Shown in pieces: positions 27,834-38,398 of a stretch of DNA of 64,000 bases. Both the position numbers and the translations under genes were made by a program. The first letter of the stretch is position 1; every line of letters starts with the position of its first letter. The stretch comes from Saprospiraceae bacterium (lineage in GTDB: Bacteria > Bacteroidota > Bacteroidia > Chitinophagales > Saprospiraceae), in contig JADKBS010000003.1 of assembly GCA_016714985.1 (NCBI GenBank), positions 124,001 to 188,000 on the forward strand, in the 5' to 3' direction. The notes beneath the pieces are model-generated. The model had not been told where the DNA came from and ran no database searches. It was given only the letters and a program-made list of their open reading frames with translations.

Positions 27834-28466
27834 ATGAAAAAAATAGAACTCGACATAGTAGCACTGTCGCATAGCGTCACGCAGTCGCATAATTATGCGG
27901 TGGTGCTTGGCGAGCAGAACGGCACCCGGCGGCTGCCCATCGTCATTGGCGGCTTCGAGGCGCAGGCCATCGCCGTGGCCATGGAGCGCATGGCCCCCAA
28001 CCGCCCGCTCACGCACGACCTTTTTAAGAACGCATTCGAGACCTTCAGCATAGACCTCAAGGAAGTCATCATCAACAACTTGCTTGATGGCATCTTCTAC
28101 GCCCGCCTCGTGTGCGAGCGCAACGGCGAGGTCTATGAAATCGACTCCCGCACCTCTGATGCCCTGGCAATGGCCGTTCGGTTCAACTGCCCCATTTATA
28201 CCTACGAGTTCATCCTCGACGCCGCTGGCGTGGTACTCGAAGAGCCGGAAGGCAGCGGCACCGCCAAAAAAGCCTCGACCACTCGCTCGGGAGGTGGCAC
28301 CGGCACCGCCTCTACGGCCAAGCAGCGCCCCACCAAGGGCGCAGCGCTCAACACCTACTCCGTGGAGGAATTGACCCGCTTGCTGGATGAGGTGCTCGGC
28401 AAGGAGGACTACGAGCAGGCCGCCAAGATTCGGGACGAGATAAATCGTAGGAAGGAAGAAGGGTGA
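27834..28466 (+). CDS. bifunctional nuclease family protein with UVR motif
   Basis: Residues 1-135 are the DUF151/BFN domain: KKIELDIVALSHSVTQSHNYAVVLGEQ, LPIVIGGFEAQAIAVAMER and IDSRTSDALAMAVRFNCPIY. After a Thr/Gly/Ala-rich linker the last ~35 residues form a UvrB/UvrC motif (YSVEELTRLLDEVLGKEDYEQAAKIRDEI). Both parts are usual for Bacteroidota homologues. Plant and archaeal relatives have nuclease activity; the cellular role here is unknown. ATG 27834 chosen over the upstream GCT-rich frame. Confidence 0.9.
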   Translation: MKKIELDIVALSHSVTQSHNYAVVLGEQNGTRRLPIVIGGFEAQAIAVAMERMAPNRPLTHDLFKNAFETFSIDLKEVIINNLLDGIFYARLVCERNGEVYEIDSRTSDALAMAVRFNCPIYTYEFILDAAGVVLEEPEGSGTAKKASTTRSGGGTGTASTAKQRPTKGAALNTYSVEELTRLLDEVLGKEDYEQAAKIRDEINRRKEEG

Positions 28467-28477
28467 GTTTTCACTGG

Positions 28478-28536
28478 CTAAAACAAACGAGGCGCCGCAC
28501 CTGGCATTTAAGGGTGCGGCGCCTCGTTTGTTTTAG
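28478..28536. terminator. long perfect hairpin between BFN and ABC-F genes
   Basis: 24-bp perfect arms (28478-28501 and 28513-28536) with an 11-nt loop. A strong intrinsic terminator candidate. The -33 TTG of the next promoter lies inside the right arm. Confidence 0.75.
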
Positions 28537-28557
28537 CACAATTCCCCCTTACCTTTG
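28528..28557 (+). promoter_or_regulatory. Bacteroidota-type promoter for the ABC-F gene
   Basis: TTG at 28528-28530, a 19-bp spacer and TACCTTTG at 28550-28557, an exact consensus. It overlaps the preceding terminator hairpin. A CAATTT-word repeat (28562-28600) fills the leader. Confidence 0.65.
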
Positions 28558-28561
28558 CCTT

Positions 28562-28598
28562 CCCAATTTTCCAATTTCCTAATTTCTCAATTTCCAAT

Positions 28599-28600
<2 letters not shown>
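28562..28600. repeat. iterated-word repeat (CCAATTT type)
   Basis: CCAATTTT, CCAATTTC, CTAATTTC, TCAATTTC and CCAATTTG follow one another directly up to the start codon of the ABC-F gene. A single-arm version of the intergenic repeats. Confidence 0.65.
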
Positions 28601-30470
<1,870 letters not shown>

Positions 30471-30585
30471 GTTCGCAGTTCGCCAGTTGGCAGGTTGCAG
30501 TCTGGAGGTGCTAATTTACCAATGCCGAATCAAGGTTTGTGAAAAAAGCAAGGCCTTCAAATCTTAGTCTTCGACAAATTCAATC

Positions 30586-31437
30586 ATGAGAATATTACTG
30601 TTGATAATGCTTTTGCCCCTCGTCCATGCCTGCACCCAGCAAGGCACGGCCCAGACCGAACAGGTTTCAATTTTGCCTGAGGCAACAACCGATAGCGCTG
30701 CCGCAATGCCGCAACCAGTGGCCGTTGCCGATAATGCGCCTGCGCCAACAACAGCCGAGCCAATTCAGGAGTTCACCATCGAGTACCTGACAGGCAAATT
30801 CGATCCTGCGCAGCACCCCGACTTCGTGAAGGTGGATGCCAAATACGCCGACAAGGAAGGCCACCTACTCCGCAAGGATGCCTACGAGAGTTTTGTGAAA
30901 ATGGCCGAAGCCGCCAAGGCCGAGGGTATCACCCTGACCATCATCTCGGCCACCCGCAATTTCGAAAAGCAGCGAGGCATCTGGGAGGGCAAATGGACGG
31001 GCAGCCGCCTCATCGAGAACGGGGCCAACGCTGCCAAAAAATACCCCAATCCCAAGACCCGTTCCTTGAAAATCCTCGAATACAGCTCCATGCCGGGCAG
31101 TAGCCGCCACCATTGGGGCACCGACGTTGACCTGAACGACTTGGACAATTTTACTTTTGAAAAAGGCCCTGGCAAGAAGGTTTACGACTGGATGGTGGCC
31201 TATGCCCATGAGTACGGTTTTTTGTCAACCTTATACTAAAAGGGCGAGGCTCGTCCCAATGGCTACAACGAGGAGAAATGGCATTGGTCCTACATCCCCG
31301 TCGCCAAAAAACTAACAGACCTTGCTGCCCGCAAGTTGACAGACGACATGATCGGTGGCTTCAAAGGGGCAGAAACAGCCGTTGAAATCGGGATAGTGGA
31401 GAAGTACGTGCTGGGCATCAACCAAGAATGCCTCTGA
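30586..31437 (+). pseudogene. M15-type D-Ala-D-Ala carboxypeptidase lipoprotein, interrupted
   Basis: Signal with lipobox (LLPLVHAC), then a VanY-like M15 domain: ISATRNFEKQRGIWEGKW and SSRHHWGTDVDLND (metal-binding His/Asp). The frame stops at 31239, but the same frame reopens with KGEARPNGYNEEKWHWSYIP, holding the third zinc ligand, to TGA at 31437. The stop region reads correctly as GFCQPYTKGEARP if one T, one A and one G are removed from three homopolymers (about 31218-31244). Three +1 changes restore frame, so sequencing error is likely and the enzyme is probably intact. It trims peptidoglycan stem peptides. Confidence 0.85.
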
Positions 31438-31636
31438 TGACAGTTGGCAGTTCGACAGGTCTTGTCCCGACACCTCGGATGGCAGTTTGTAGTCAAGCCA
31501 CGAGCCATAAACTAAAGCTATTTATACTTCTGGCCGTTAGCTTTTGGCCAACGACCAAAGGCAAACAGCAATTTCAAATGACAAAACCTGGCGCTCCAAA
31601 GTATAGCCGACACCCGCAATCGCAAATCCGCAATCC
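31438..31636. repeat. gap with degenerate iterated words
   Basis: No gene seen. Words of the GGCAGTT type (31440-31495) and the CGCAAATCCGCAATCC type (31613-31635) occur. Confidence 0.4.
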
Positions 31637-31638
31637 TT

Positions 31639-32028
31639 CTACCCTTCGCTTTCCTCCAGTTTCTGCTCGAACAACTCCTTCGAGTGGCCGCCCTTACGGT
31701 TCTGATCGGCCAGCGTCCAGTGGTCGGTGGCTGAGGTCTGTAACCAAAGGTTACCGGAACGGCGAAAGATCTGAGCGTTGAGGCCGTACTTCGTCAAGAA
31801 CAATTGCTCAAGTTCGCTCACGCTCATGTCCTCCCGGATGTAGAGGTCGCCTTCGATGTGGATGGTGCGCACGTTTTTGAGCAGTAATGCTCCGTCCAAG
31901 TGGGTTTTGGCAGGTGAAATCTCACCTACTTTGTGCGTCCCCGTGTAAAATTCGAGTTTCAAGTAGGGGAATTTTTGGTGGAACTCTACCTGCAAGTCCA
32001 TTATCTTTTTTTGGTCGTCAATCAACAT
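31639..32028 (-). CDS. conserved hypothetical protein
   Basis: ATG 32028 gives 129 residues: MLIDDQKKIMDLQVEFHQKFPYLKLEFY ... REDMSVSELEQLFLTKYGLNAQIFRRSGNLWLQTS ... NRKGGHSKELFEQKLEE. It is mixed alpha/beta, without signal peptide or TM. The pattern recalls a small family seen in many Bacteroidota, with no known function. The longer frame to 32103 has no support. Stands alone on the minus strand. Confidence 0.7.
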   Translation of the reverse strand: MLIDDQKKIMDLQVEFHQKFPYLKLEFYTGTHKVGEISPAKTHLDGALLLKNVRTIHIEGDLYIREDMSVSELEQLFLTKYGLNAQIFRRSGNLWLQTSATDHWTLADQNRKGGHSKELFEQKLEESEG

Positions 32029-32186
32029 GAGACAGTGTTTTGATGGGTGAAACAATGATGAATACCATGTGCAAGTTAGGCTCTTGCCACGGCAGGCTTG
32101 CATGAGAAAGTTTAGCTGCTGGGCTGATTTTGGTCAAAGCGTTCTGCCAAAAGGCCTAATTTGCGGCCGTTTTACACGAAGTCATT

Positions 32187-32465
32187 ATGAACAAAAAAAT
32201 AGGAAAGCTTTGGTTGTTGGCCCTGCCAGTTGCCTATTGCACGGCCTGCACGGAACCGCCCCCGCCCACCTTGGCCTATAAGGACAGGGAGGTGGTGGAC
32301 AGCCTTTTCCGCCTGACCGTGGATTCGCTGAAACCCTTGTACGATAGCCTCTGCACTGCCCGCTTCGACAGTGCCGTGCAGTTCAAAACCGATTCAATGC
32401 TGAAGGTGCGCACAAACGAAGTTCAGCAGGCCTTGCAGCGGCTTCGCCAGGAAACCAACCAATGA
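32187..32465 (+). CDS. small putative lipoprotein
   Basis: 92 residues: hydrophobic leader (MNKKIGKLWLLALPVAYCTACTE) with Cys in a lipobox-like position, then a charged helical segment (VVDSLFRLTVDSLKPLYDSLCTARFDSAVQFKTDSM). Paired with a similar small lipoprotein 12 bp downstream. No family recognised. Confidence 0.6.
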   Translation: MNKKIGKLWLLALPVAYCTACTEPPPPTLAYKDREVVDSLFRLTVDSLKPLYDSLCTARFDSAVQFKTDSMLKVRTNEVQQALQRLRQETNQ

Positions 32466-32477
32466 GACATATTTTCG

Positions 32478-32795
32478 ATGATTAAAAATTGCCTTAAAAT
32501 ATTCGCCATGCTATTCGCAACAGCCCTTTTTGCAGCTTGCGAGCGCAAGCCCTCCAAGACCAAAGAGCAGGTCATGCAAGAGCGCCTTGTCGAGCGGTTG
32601 GAGCGGTGGAAAACTGACATGAGCAAAAAGTGCAGGAAAGAAATCGAAACTAAGGCAATCGCCCTCACCGACTCCATCATCATCGTTCAGGCGAAGCAGA
32701 ACCGGGACACTTCCATCCATTCGCTCATACCCGGCAGGCCCACCCGGCCAGATTATAAGCCGCCCACCGACTCGGTGAAGGTCAGTCGCTTTTGA
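32478..32795 (+). CDS. small putative lipoprotein
   Basis: 105 residues. Leader MIKNCLKIFAMLFATALFAAC ends in a good lipobox (LFAAC). The rest is charged and helical, with a Pro-rich tail (IPGRPTRPDYKPPTDS). It forms a likely two-gene unit with the preceding lipoprotein (12-bp gap). Function unknown. Confidence 0.65.
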   Translation: MIKNCLKIFAMLFATALFAACERKPSKTKEQVMQERLVERLERWKTDMSKKCRKEIETKAIALTDSIIIVQAKQNRDTSIHSLIPGRPTRPDYKPPTDSVKVSRF

Positions 32796-32888
32796 AAAAT
32801 GAGGGCTCCCTAGTACTTGCAGCTTCTGCTCAGCCCTTGACCAGTATTCCAAATCGGTCTTTTATCCAAGATTTTGGAAACAAACGCT

Positions 32889-33011
32889 TTATACCTTCTT
32901 GACCCACAAACGAAGGGAATGGTATGGAAGCGGTTCGAAGGCCTGGTCAACAATAGTGATTCCCTCAATATTGGTGTACAAATCGGACGAATTCTCTCCG
33001 TAATAAGCCAT
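32889..33011 (-). pseudogene. short ORF, possible gene remnant
   Basis: The only plausible coding stretch in the 795-bp gap 32796-33590. 40 residues starting MAYYGENSSDLYTNIEGITI and ending in LRLWVKKV before TAA. Codon use looks protein-like, but it is too short to place and lacks neighbours. The rest of the gap is AT-richer than the flanks with nothing recognised. Confidence 0.3.
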
Positions 33012-33590
33012 GAAAAGCTGGTTTGAAGCGAGATGGATGGGTCAATTCCAAATTGTCGTTTAAGAAAATGCCTTACCTAACCCCTGTTTTCAACTGACAG
33101 CTAGTGTGTCGGGCATGAATAGCACGTTAGAAAACGGTATTTTGAGTTGAAGGCGTCCATCAGCCATTGGTTTTCATCACGGTTTTCGATCAATCGTTTT
33201 GTTCTTCATTTCCCCCACACGACGGCGTTCTTACCCTCAATAGTAGAGGCATTTGATTTTTTGATGGCGCTTTTACCTTACTAGAGCTAGTACTCATCCA
33301 ACGACCAAGGTCGTTGCCTTGAAGGCAATTTTGTTGGCAGCGAGGCTCTTTCTGTACTTCTTTTTTTCGAATTTGCGTCAACCTATTTCGTCCTTTGCTG
33401 GGTTTGGCAATTAAACCGGTTGTCGAAAGCCATAATCCCTGCTCATATTATCCATCTCAGCTTGGGTGGGTATTCTGAGGTTGTTGTGCATACATCTAGC
33501 TGTCCCAGAGGTTTTAAATTCAAAGTATAGGAATCCAAAATTGGGGAACCAGGTTTAACTTTTCTTTTAACACAACTCAGGTTTAAGAAT

Positions 33591-34325
33591 TTACACTTCA
33601 AGAGCTGGTGCGAGTGCATCCCAAACAGGGTCCTTGGGCAGTGGTGCTATCAACTCAACATCCTCCCCCGAAACGGGGTGCCTAAAGGCCAATTTCCAAG
33701 CGTGAAGGTGGATGGAGCGGTCACGGTTGCCTCGACGGGCGCCGTATTTCACATCCCCCTTGATGGGGCAACCAATGGCCGCCAATTGCGCCCGAATCTG
33801 ATGGTGGCGGCCTGTGATGAGCTGCACTTCCAACAAATGATAGCTATCACTGGAGGCCAAGACCCGGTAATTCATTTCCGAAAGATCGCCCAGTGACTCG
33901 TCCTCCGATACGCCAGTGCGGTTGGTCTTTCCATCCTTTTGAAGGAAATGGCGCAGCGTACCCGATGGCTCCTTCGGCAAATCCTTAACGACGGCGAGGT
34001 AGGTTTTGTGTACGGAGCGCTCCTTGAATTGGTCGCCCAGCGAACTAACCATCGTTTTTGTTTTTGCAAAAACGACCACGCCAGTAGCCGGTCGGTCGAG
34101 GCGGTGGGCAAGGAAAAGCTTCGATTTGGTGTAGATTTCAGCCAATTGTAACAGTGGCTTGTCACCCGTCTTGTCGGCCTGCACGGGCATCCCGGCAGGC
34201 TTGTTAAAGGCAATGAACTGGTTGTTTTTTGCAATCACCCAATCGCCGATTGGCTGGTGCGCAACGTGGTCGGGCGGTAGGGTTGTGGAGTCTTGGTCGG
34301 GGCTGTTATTTTTTAACTTCTTCAT
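33591..34325 (-). CDS. RluA-family RNA pseudouridine synthase
   Basis: ATG 34325 gives 244 residues. The catalytic motif is HRLDRPATGVVVFAK (Asp nucleophile), with the family blocks IAFNKPAGMPVQ and LITGRHHQIRAQLAAIGCPIKGDVKYG. No S4 domain, so a short RluA/TruC-like type acting on rRNA or tRNA. Its start overlaps the end of the DUF4834 gene by 20 bp, suggesting co-transcription. Confidence 0.92.
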   Translation of the reverse strand: MKKLKNNSPDQDSTTLPPDHVAHQPIGDWVIAKNNQFIAFNKPAGMPVQADKTGDKPLLQLAEIYTKSKLFLAHRLDRPATGVVVFAKTKTMVSSLGDQFKERSVHKTYLAVVKDLPKEPSGTLRHFLQKDGKTNRTGVSEDESLGDLSEMNYRVLASSDSYHLLEVQLITGRHHQIRAQLAAIGCPIKGDVKYGARRGNRDRSIHLHAWKLAFRHPVSGEDVELIAPLPKDPVWDALAPALEV

Positions 34326-34500
34326 AATCAATGAATTCACCTTCATCGTCCCGAGCGTTAGGTGCAGATGCATGGTGCTGCTGTGCCTGTTCTTTGTGCT
34401 GCATGTACGCTCGGTAGCGCCCCTCCTTGAGTTCTTTCTTAATCTGGAAGTAGCGGTAAACGACATACCCTATTAAACCCCAGAAAAGCAATTTTAACAT
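34306..34500 (-). CDS. DUF4834 family small membrane protein
   Basis: ATG 34500: MLKLLFWGLIGYVVYRYFQ, one TM helix, then a charged tail ending GEFIDYEEVKK, the hallmark of DUF4834. 64 residues. Upstream partner of the RluA synthase, with overlapping ends. Function unknown. Confidence 0.8.
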   Translation of the reverse strand: MLKLLFWGLIGYVVYRYFQIKKELKEGRYRAYMQHKEQAQQHHASAPNARDDEGEFIDYEEVKK

Positions 34501-34714
34501 GGTGGTGCTGTTTTTCCACAAAGGTAAGCCAGCTTTGCCGAACCCATGTAAACGGGGTCATAAAAACTAAGAAAGCCAGCTATTTATGGGGTTTTTGGAC
34601 GGAGGCCGAAAAAAGATTTTAAACAAAAGCAAATTGGCATTCGTTTCTCTCCATGTTTCCCCGTATTTTTATGCGGTTAATGTACTTCCCACAAACAATC
34701 AGAAACAGTCTTCC

Positions 34715-35503
34715 ATGAGAATTAACAAATATCATCTGTTGTTGCTGACGCTGTTTTGCGCTGCCACCCTGTCAGCACAAGAAACCATACAACCCAAGCA
34801 AATGGACGATGCAGCCAAGGGGCTTATCTATAGCCGGGAGCTCGCCGCCAATTTTAGGCTTCACACGCACGGGCTTGGCTTTGGCGTCACAGGTGGTACT
34901 TTGCAGACCTACTACCGCACCAAATACTGGCAATTCGAGGTGGGAGAATTGACCCATTCCAAGGAATACCGACAGCGCTTCAACAACCCAAGCACCATCA
35001 GCGGAGGTGCTTCCAGGGCCTATAAGTATGGTAAACAGAACAACCTGCTCGTCTTGAGGGCCGGCGTCGGCGCAAAGCGCTATTTTTCCGAAAAGGCCAA
35101 GCACAAGGGCGTTGCCGTGGGCATCTCCTACGAAGCTGGCGCCACATTGGGCATGCTCAAGCCCTATTATGTGGAGTTGAAAACAGAGGGCGGCAATTCC
35201 AGCTACTCATTGCGCTACAGCGAAGATACTGCCGATCGCTTCCTCAACAAGGATCTTGTACACGGTGCCTCCTCTTGGGGCAAGGGCCTGCAAGAAATAT
35301 CCTTACTGCCCGGTGCCCATGCCCGCTTTGCCGTGCATTTTGACTGGGGCGCTTTTGATGAGTACCTTAAATCTTTCGAGGGCGGCATCATGGTGGATGC
35401 CTTTTTCAAGGAGGCTCCCATCATGGTCGAAGCCACTGGTGTGGACAACAACTTCCTCTTTATCAACCTTTTCCTAAATTTGCAGTTCGGTAAGCGTCGG
35501 TGA
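34715..35503 (+). CDS. outer-membrane beta-barrel protein
   Basis: ATG 34715 gives a signal peptide (MRINKYHLLLLTLFCAATLSAQ) and 240 mature residues with alternating patterns and a C-terminal strand ending FLFINLFLNLQFGKRR. LIYSRELAANFRLHTHGLGFGVTGG at the start is typical of a Bacteroidota barrel family of unknown function often found near lipA, as here. The longer frame from 34586 lacks support. Confidence 0.75.
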   Translation: MRINKYHLLLLTLFCAATLSAQETIQPKQMDDAAKGLIYSRELAANFRLHTHGLGFGVTGGTLQTYYRTKYWQFEVGELTHSKEYRQRFNNPSTISGGASRAYKYGKQNNLLVLRAGVGAKRYFSEKAKHKGVAVGISYEAGATLGMLKPYYVELKTEGGNSSYSLRYSEDTADRFLNKDLVHGASSWGKGLQEISLLPGAHARFAVHFDWGAFDEYLKSFEGGIMVDAFFKEAPIMVEATGVDNNFLFINLFLNLQFGKRR

Positions 35504-35574
35504 TTTGATTTCGGATTTGGGATTTCGGATGTCGGAATCAGATCCGAAATCATGAATCCGCAATCCGCAATCGA
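35504..35574. repeat. iterated-word inverted repeat (GATTTCGGAT type)
   Basis: GATTTCGGAT and GATTTGGGAT words face ATCCGAAATC and AATCCGCAATCC words. It directly precedes the lipA start codon. Confidence 0.65.
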
Positions 35575-36447
35575 ATGATAGAACTACCAATCGCTGAACC
35601 CGCCGAACCCCGCCGACGCAAGCCAGACTGGCTGCGGGTCAAGCTGCCCATCGGAGAAAAATACAAGCACGTCCGCAACCTCGTGGACACCTACGGCCTG
35701 CACACCATCTGCCAGAGCGGCAACTGCCCCAACATGGGCGAATGCTGGGGCGAGGGTACGGCCACTTTCATGATTCTCGGCAATACCTGTACCCGTTCCT
35801 GCTCCTTTTGCGCCGTGAAAACTGGCCGCCCGCCAGAGTACGACGCCGACGAGCCCCGCCGAGTGGCCGAGGCCATTTTTTTGATGCAGGTAAAGCACGC
35901 CGTCATCACCTCCGTGAACCGTGACGAGCTGGCTGATCGGGGCGCCGAAATCTGGTACCAGACCGTGCGCCTGGTCAAAGAAATGTCGCCCAGCACCACC
36001 ATCGAGACGCTGATACCCGACACCAAGGCCAATTGGCCAGCACTGGAGCGCATGATAGAGGGTGGCCAAGAAGTCGTCAGCCACAATATGGAGACCGTGG
36101 AGCGGCTCTACCGCAAGGTGCGCCCGCAGGCCAAGTACAGCCGCAGCTTGGAGCAAATCAAGCGCACCAAGGAGTACGGCAAGCGCACCAAGTCCGGCGT
36201 GATGGTCGGCCTCGGCGAAACCCGTGACGAGATGCTGCAAATCATGGACGACCTGCGGGCGCATGGCTGCGACGTGCTCACCATCGGCCAGTACCTCCAG
36301 CCCACCAAGATGCACCTCGAAGTGGCCGAGTTCGTGCACCCCGACCAGTTCGCCGAGTACAAGGAGGAGGGCTTGAAACGGGGCTTTGCCTTCGTGGAAA
36401 GCGGGCCGCTGGTGCGGTCGAGCTACCATGCGGAGCGGCATTTGTAA
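35575..36447 (+). CDS. lipA: lipoyl synthase
   Basis: 290 residues. Auxiliary Fe-S cluster cysteines in CQSGNCPNMGEC, radical-SAM cluster in CTRSCSFC, and the C-terminal RSSYHAE that supplies the serine ligand. It inserts sulfur at C6 and C8 of protein-bound octanoate using S-adenosylmethionine. Complete, with ATG 35575 at the end of an inverted repeat. A perfect palindrome follows the gene. Confidence 0.97.
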   Translation: MIELPIAEPAEPRRRKPDWLRVKLPIGEKYKHVRNLVDTYGLHTICQSGNCPNMGECWGEGTATFMILGNTCTRSCSFCAVKTGRPPEYDADEPRRVAEAIFLMQVKHAVITSVNRDELADRGAEIWYQTVRLVKEMSPSTTIETLIPDTKANWPALERMIEGGQEVVSHNMETVERLYRKVRPQAKYSRSLEQIKRTKEYGKRTKSGVMVGLGETRDEMLQIMDDLRAHGCDVLTIGQYLQPTKMHLEVAEFVHPDQFAEYKEEGLKRGFAFVESGPLVRSSYHAERHL

Positions 36448-36510
36448 TTTTAAATCGAATTGGAGAAAATATTTGAACAATAATTCGTTCTTAAAATAGC
36501 AGCAATACAA

Positions 36511-36540
36511 GAGGTGACACCTTCCGGAAGGTGTCACCTC
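36511..36540. repeat. perfect 30-bp palindrome
   Basis: 15-bp arms of the form GAGGTGACACCTTCC plus complement, with no loop, between lipA and the BamA-like gene. It could end lipA transcription or be a REP-like element. Confidence 0.65.
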
Positions 36541-36553
36541 TTCAATTTTAGCC

Positions 36554-38398
36554 ATGTCGTTTTTCCAAAAAATTGCGAAGCAAAACCTTCTCAAACCAGC
36601 CGCTGTGCTGGCCTTGGCCTTGCTTTTTATTTGGGGGAAAACCAATGCCCAAGCGCCCATCCAACTCCGGCTATTGCCGCTGGACGGCGACAATGTTTTT
36701 ATCAAAAAAAACATTAAGCACGGTACAGTATTTGCTGATAGCACGCTGATTTTCAATGAGTTGAAAACTGTCATTGCCCAGCTACAGGCCCAATCTTACC
36801 TCGAAGCCTCCGTGGATAGCACCCATCGGCAAGACAGCATCCTGACTGCTTGGCTACACGTCGGCCCCAGCTACGAATGGGCCAGCCTACGCAACGGCAA
36901 CGTGCCCGACGACCTGCTCAATCGCAGCGGCTTCCGCACCAAGTTGTTCAATGGCAAGCCGCTCCGTTTCACCGAAATCCAAAAACTGCAAGAGCGCCTC
37001 CTTCAAGAAGCAGAGAACACGGGCTTCCCTTTCGCCAAAATTCAAATTGATAGCCTTAGCTGGCCCCCAATTAATCTGAAATCTGAAATCGTATATCTGC
37101 AATCTGAAATCAAAACCACCCAAGTCGAGGCCAAGCTCTTCCTCACCCCCGGCCCCCTCGTACTCTTTGACAGCCTCGTGGTAGTGGGCGATGCCAAAAT
37201 CTCGATGAACTACCTGCGGCAATACCTCGGCATACACGAGGGCGAACCCTATAGCCGCCAACAGGTGCTGCGCATCAGGCAGCGAGTGCGGGAGCTGCCG
37301 TTTTTGCAAGAGAAAAAAAACGCACTGGTCAGCTTCCGAGGCGGCACGGCCAACCTGCGGCTTTTCCTCGAAAAAAAGAAGGCCAGTCGCTTCGATTTCC
37401 TGATAGGGGTGCTGCCCGATAACGGGCGGGTGGAGCAAAAACTGCTCATCACGGGCACGTTCAACGCAGAGTTCCAGAACCAATTCGGGCTGGGCGAGCG
37501 CATCTATGCCAGCTTCGAGCGGCTGCGGCCACAGACTCAACGGCTGGAGGTGGCTTTCAGCTACCCCTATATGTTGCAACTGCCCTTCGGCGTGGACCTC
37601 AAGTTCAACCAGTACCGCCGTGACAGCACCTACACCGATGTGATTGGGGAATTCGGGGTGCAGTACCTGTTCGAGGGCGGCAACTACCTAAAGGCGTTCT
37701 GGAACACGACCGCCTCCAACCTGATTTCGGTGGATACGGTGGCCATTCGACAGGGCCGCTTCCCCGTCAGCTCGATGTGCGCAACCGGGCCTTCGGCTTG
37801 AGGCCAACTGGCAGTCGCTCGACTACCGCTTCAACCGGCGGCGGGCTGGGTGGTGGTAGCGAAGGGCAGCGCCGGCACTCGCACCATCGAGCGGAACCAA
37901 GCCATCTTGAACATTGCGGAGAGCTTCTACGACACGCTGCCAGGGCGCTCGTTCCGTTTTCAATTGGAGACCAGGCTGGAGCGTTACCAGCCGCTGTTGG
38001 AGCGTAGCGCCGTGAAGCTATCAGCCCGTACGGGCGCTATTTTTTCGGAGGAAAAAGTCTATCAAAACGAGCAGTTCCGCATCGGCGGCAATCGGCTGCT
38101 GCGGGGCTTCGACGAGGAGAGCGTTTTCGCCACGCTGTTTGCTGTTTTTACGCTGGAATACCGCTTGCTCATTGGCCAGAACAGTTATTTCTACACCTTC
38201 GGCGACTATGGCTACGTGGAGGACAAGCGCATCGGGCAGTCCAGCCGATACGACAATCCGCTGGGCTTTGGCGGCGGCCTTACCTTCGAGACCTCGGCGG
38301 GCGTGTTCGGCATCAGCTTGGCCGTTGGCAAACAATCGGGCAACCCGCTGGATTTCAGGAACCCGAAAGTGCATTTTGGGTACGTGAGCGTGTTTTAG
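36554..38398 (+). pseudogene. BamA/TamA-like outer-membrane assembly protein, frameshifted
   Basis: Signal peptide, POTRA-like region (FTEIQKLQERLLQEAENTGFPFAKI ... YLRQYLGIHEGEPYSRQQVLRIRQRV), then a 16-strand-type barrel ending NPKVHFGYVSVF. The frame breaks at about 37762, 37798 and 37851. Adding one C, one G and one G to short homopolymers restores FPRQLDVRNRAFGLEANWQ and NRRRGWVVVAKGSAG. So the gene is probably intact in the organism. A repeat word (AATCTGAAATC) is embedded in frame at 37073-37114. Role: insertion or transport of outer-membrane proteins or lipids by analogy. Confidence 0.85.

Noticed and set aside
30586..31239. M15 peptidase as naturally truncated at 31239
   Set aside because: The same frame resumes with the missing zinc-ligand block, and three homopolymer corrections restore the family sequence without a stop.
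32796..33590. Hidden gene or riboswitch in the 795-bp gap
   Set aside because: Six-frame reading gives only short frames; I see no conserved aptamer or repeat. Only the 41-codon frame at 32889-33011 is listed, at low confidence.
35584..36774. 396-residue minus-strand ORF opposite lipA
   Set aside because: lipA is unmistakable on the plus strand; the antisense product is His/Leu/Val-rich with no domain, a codon-bias shadow.
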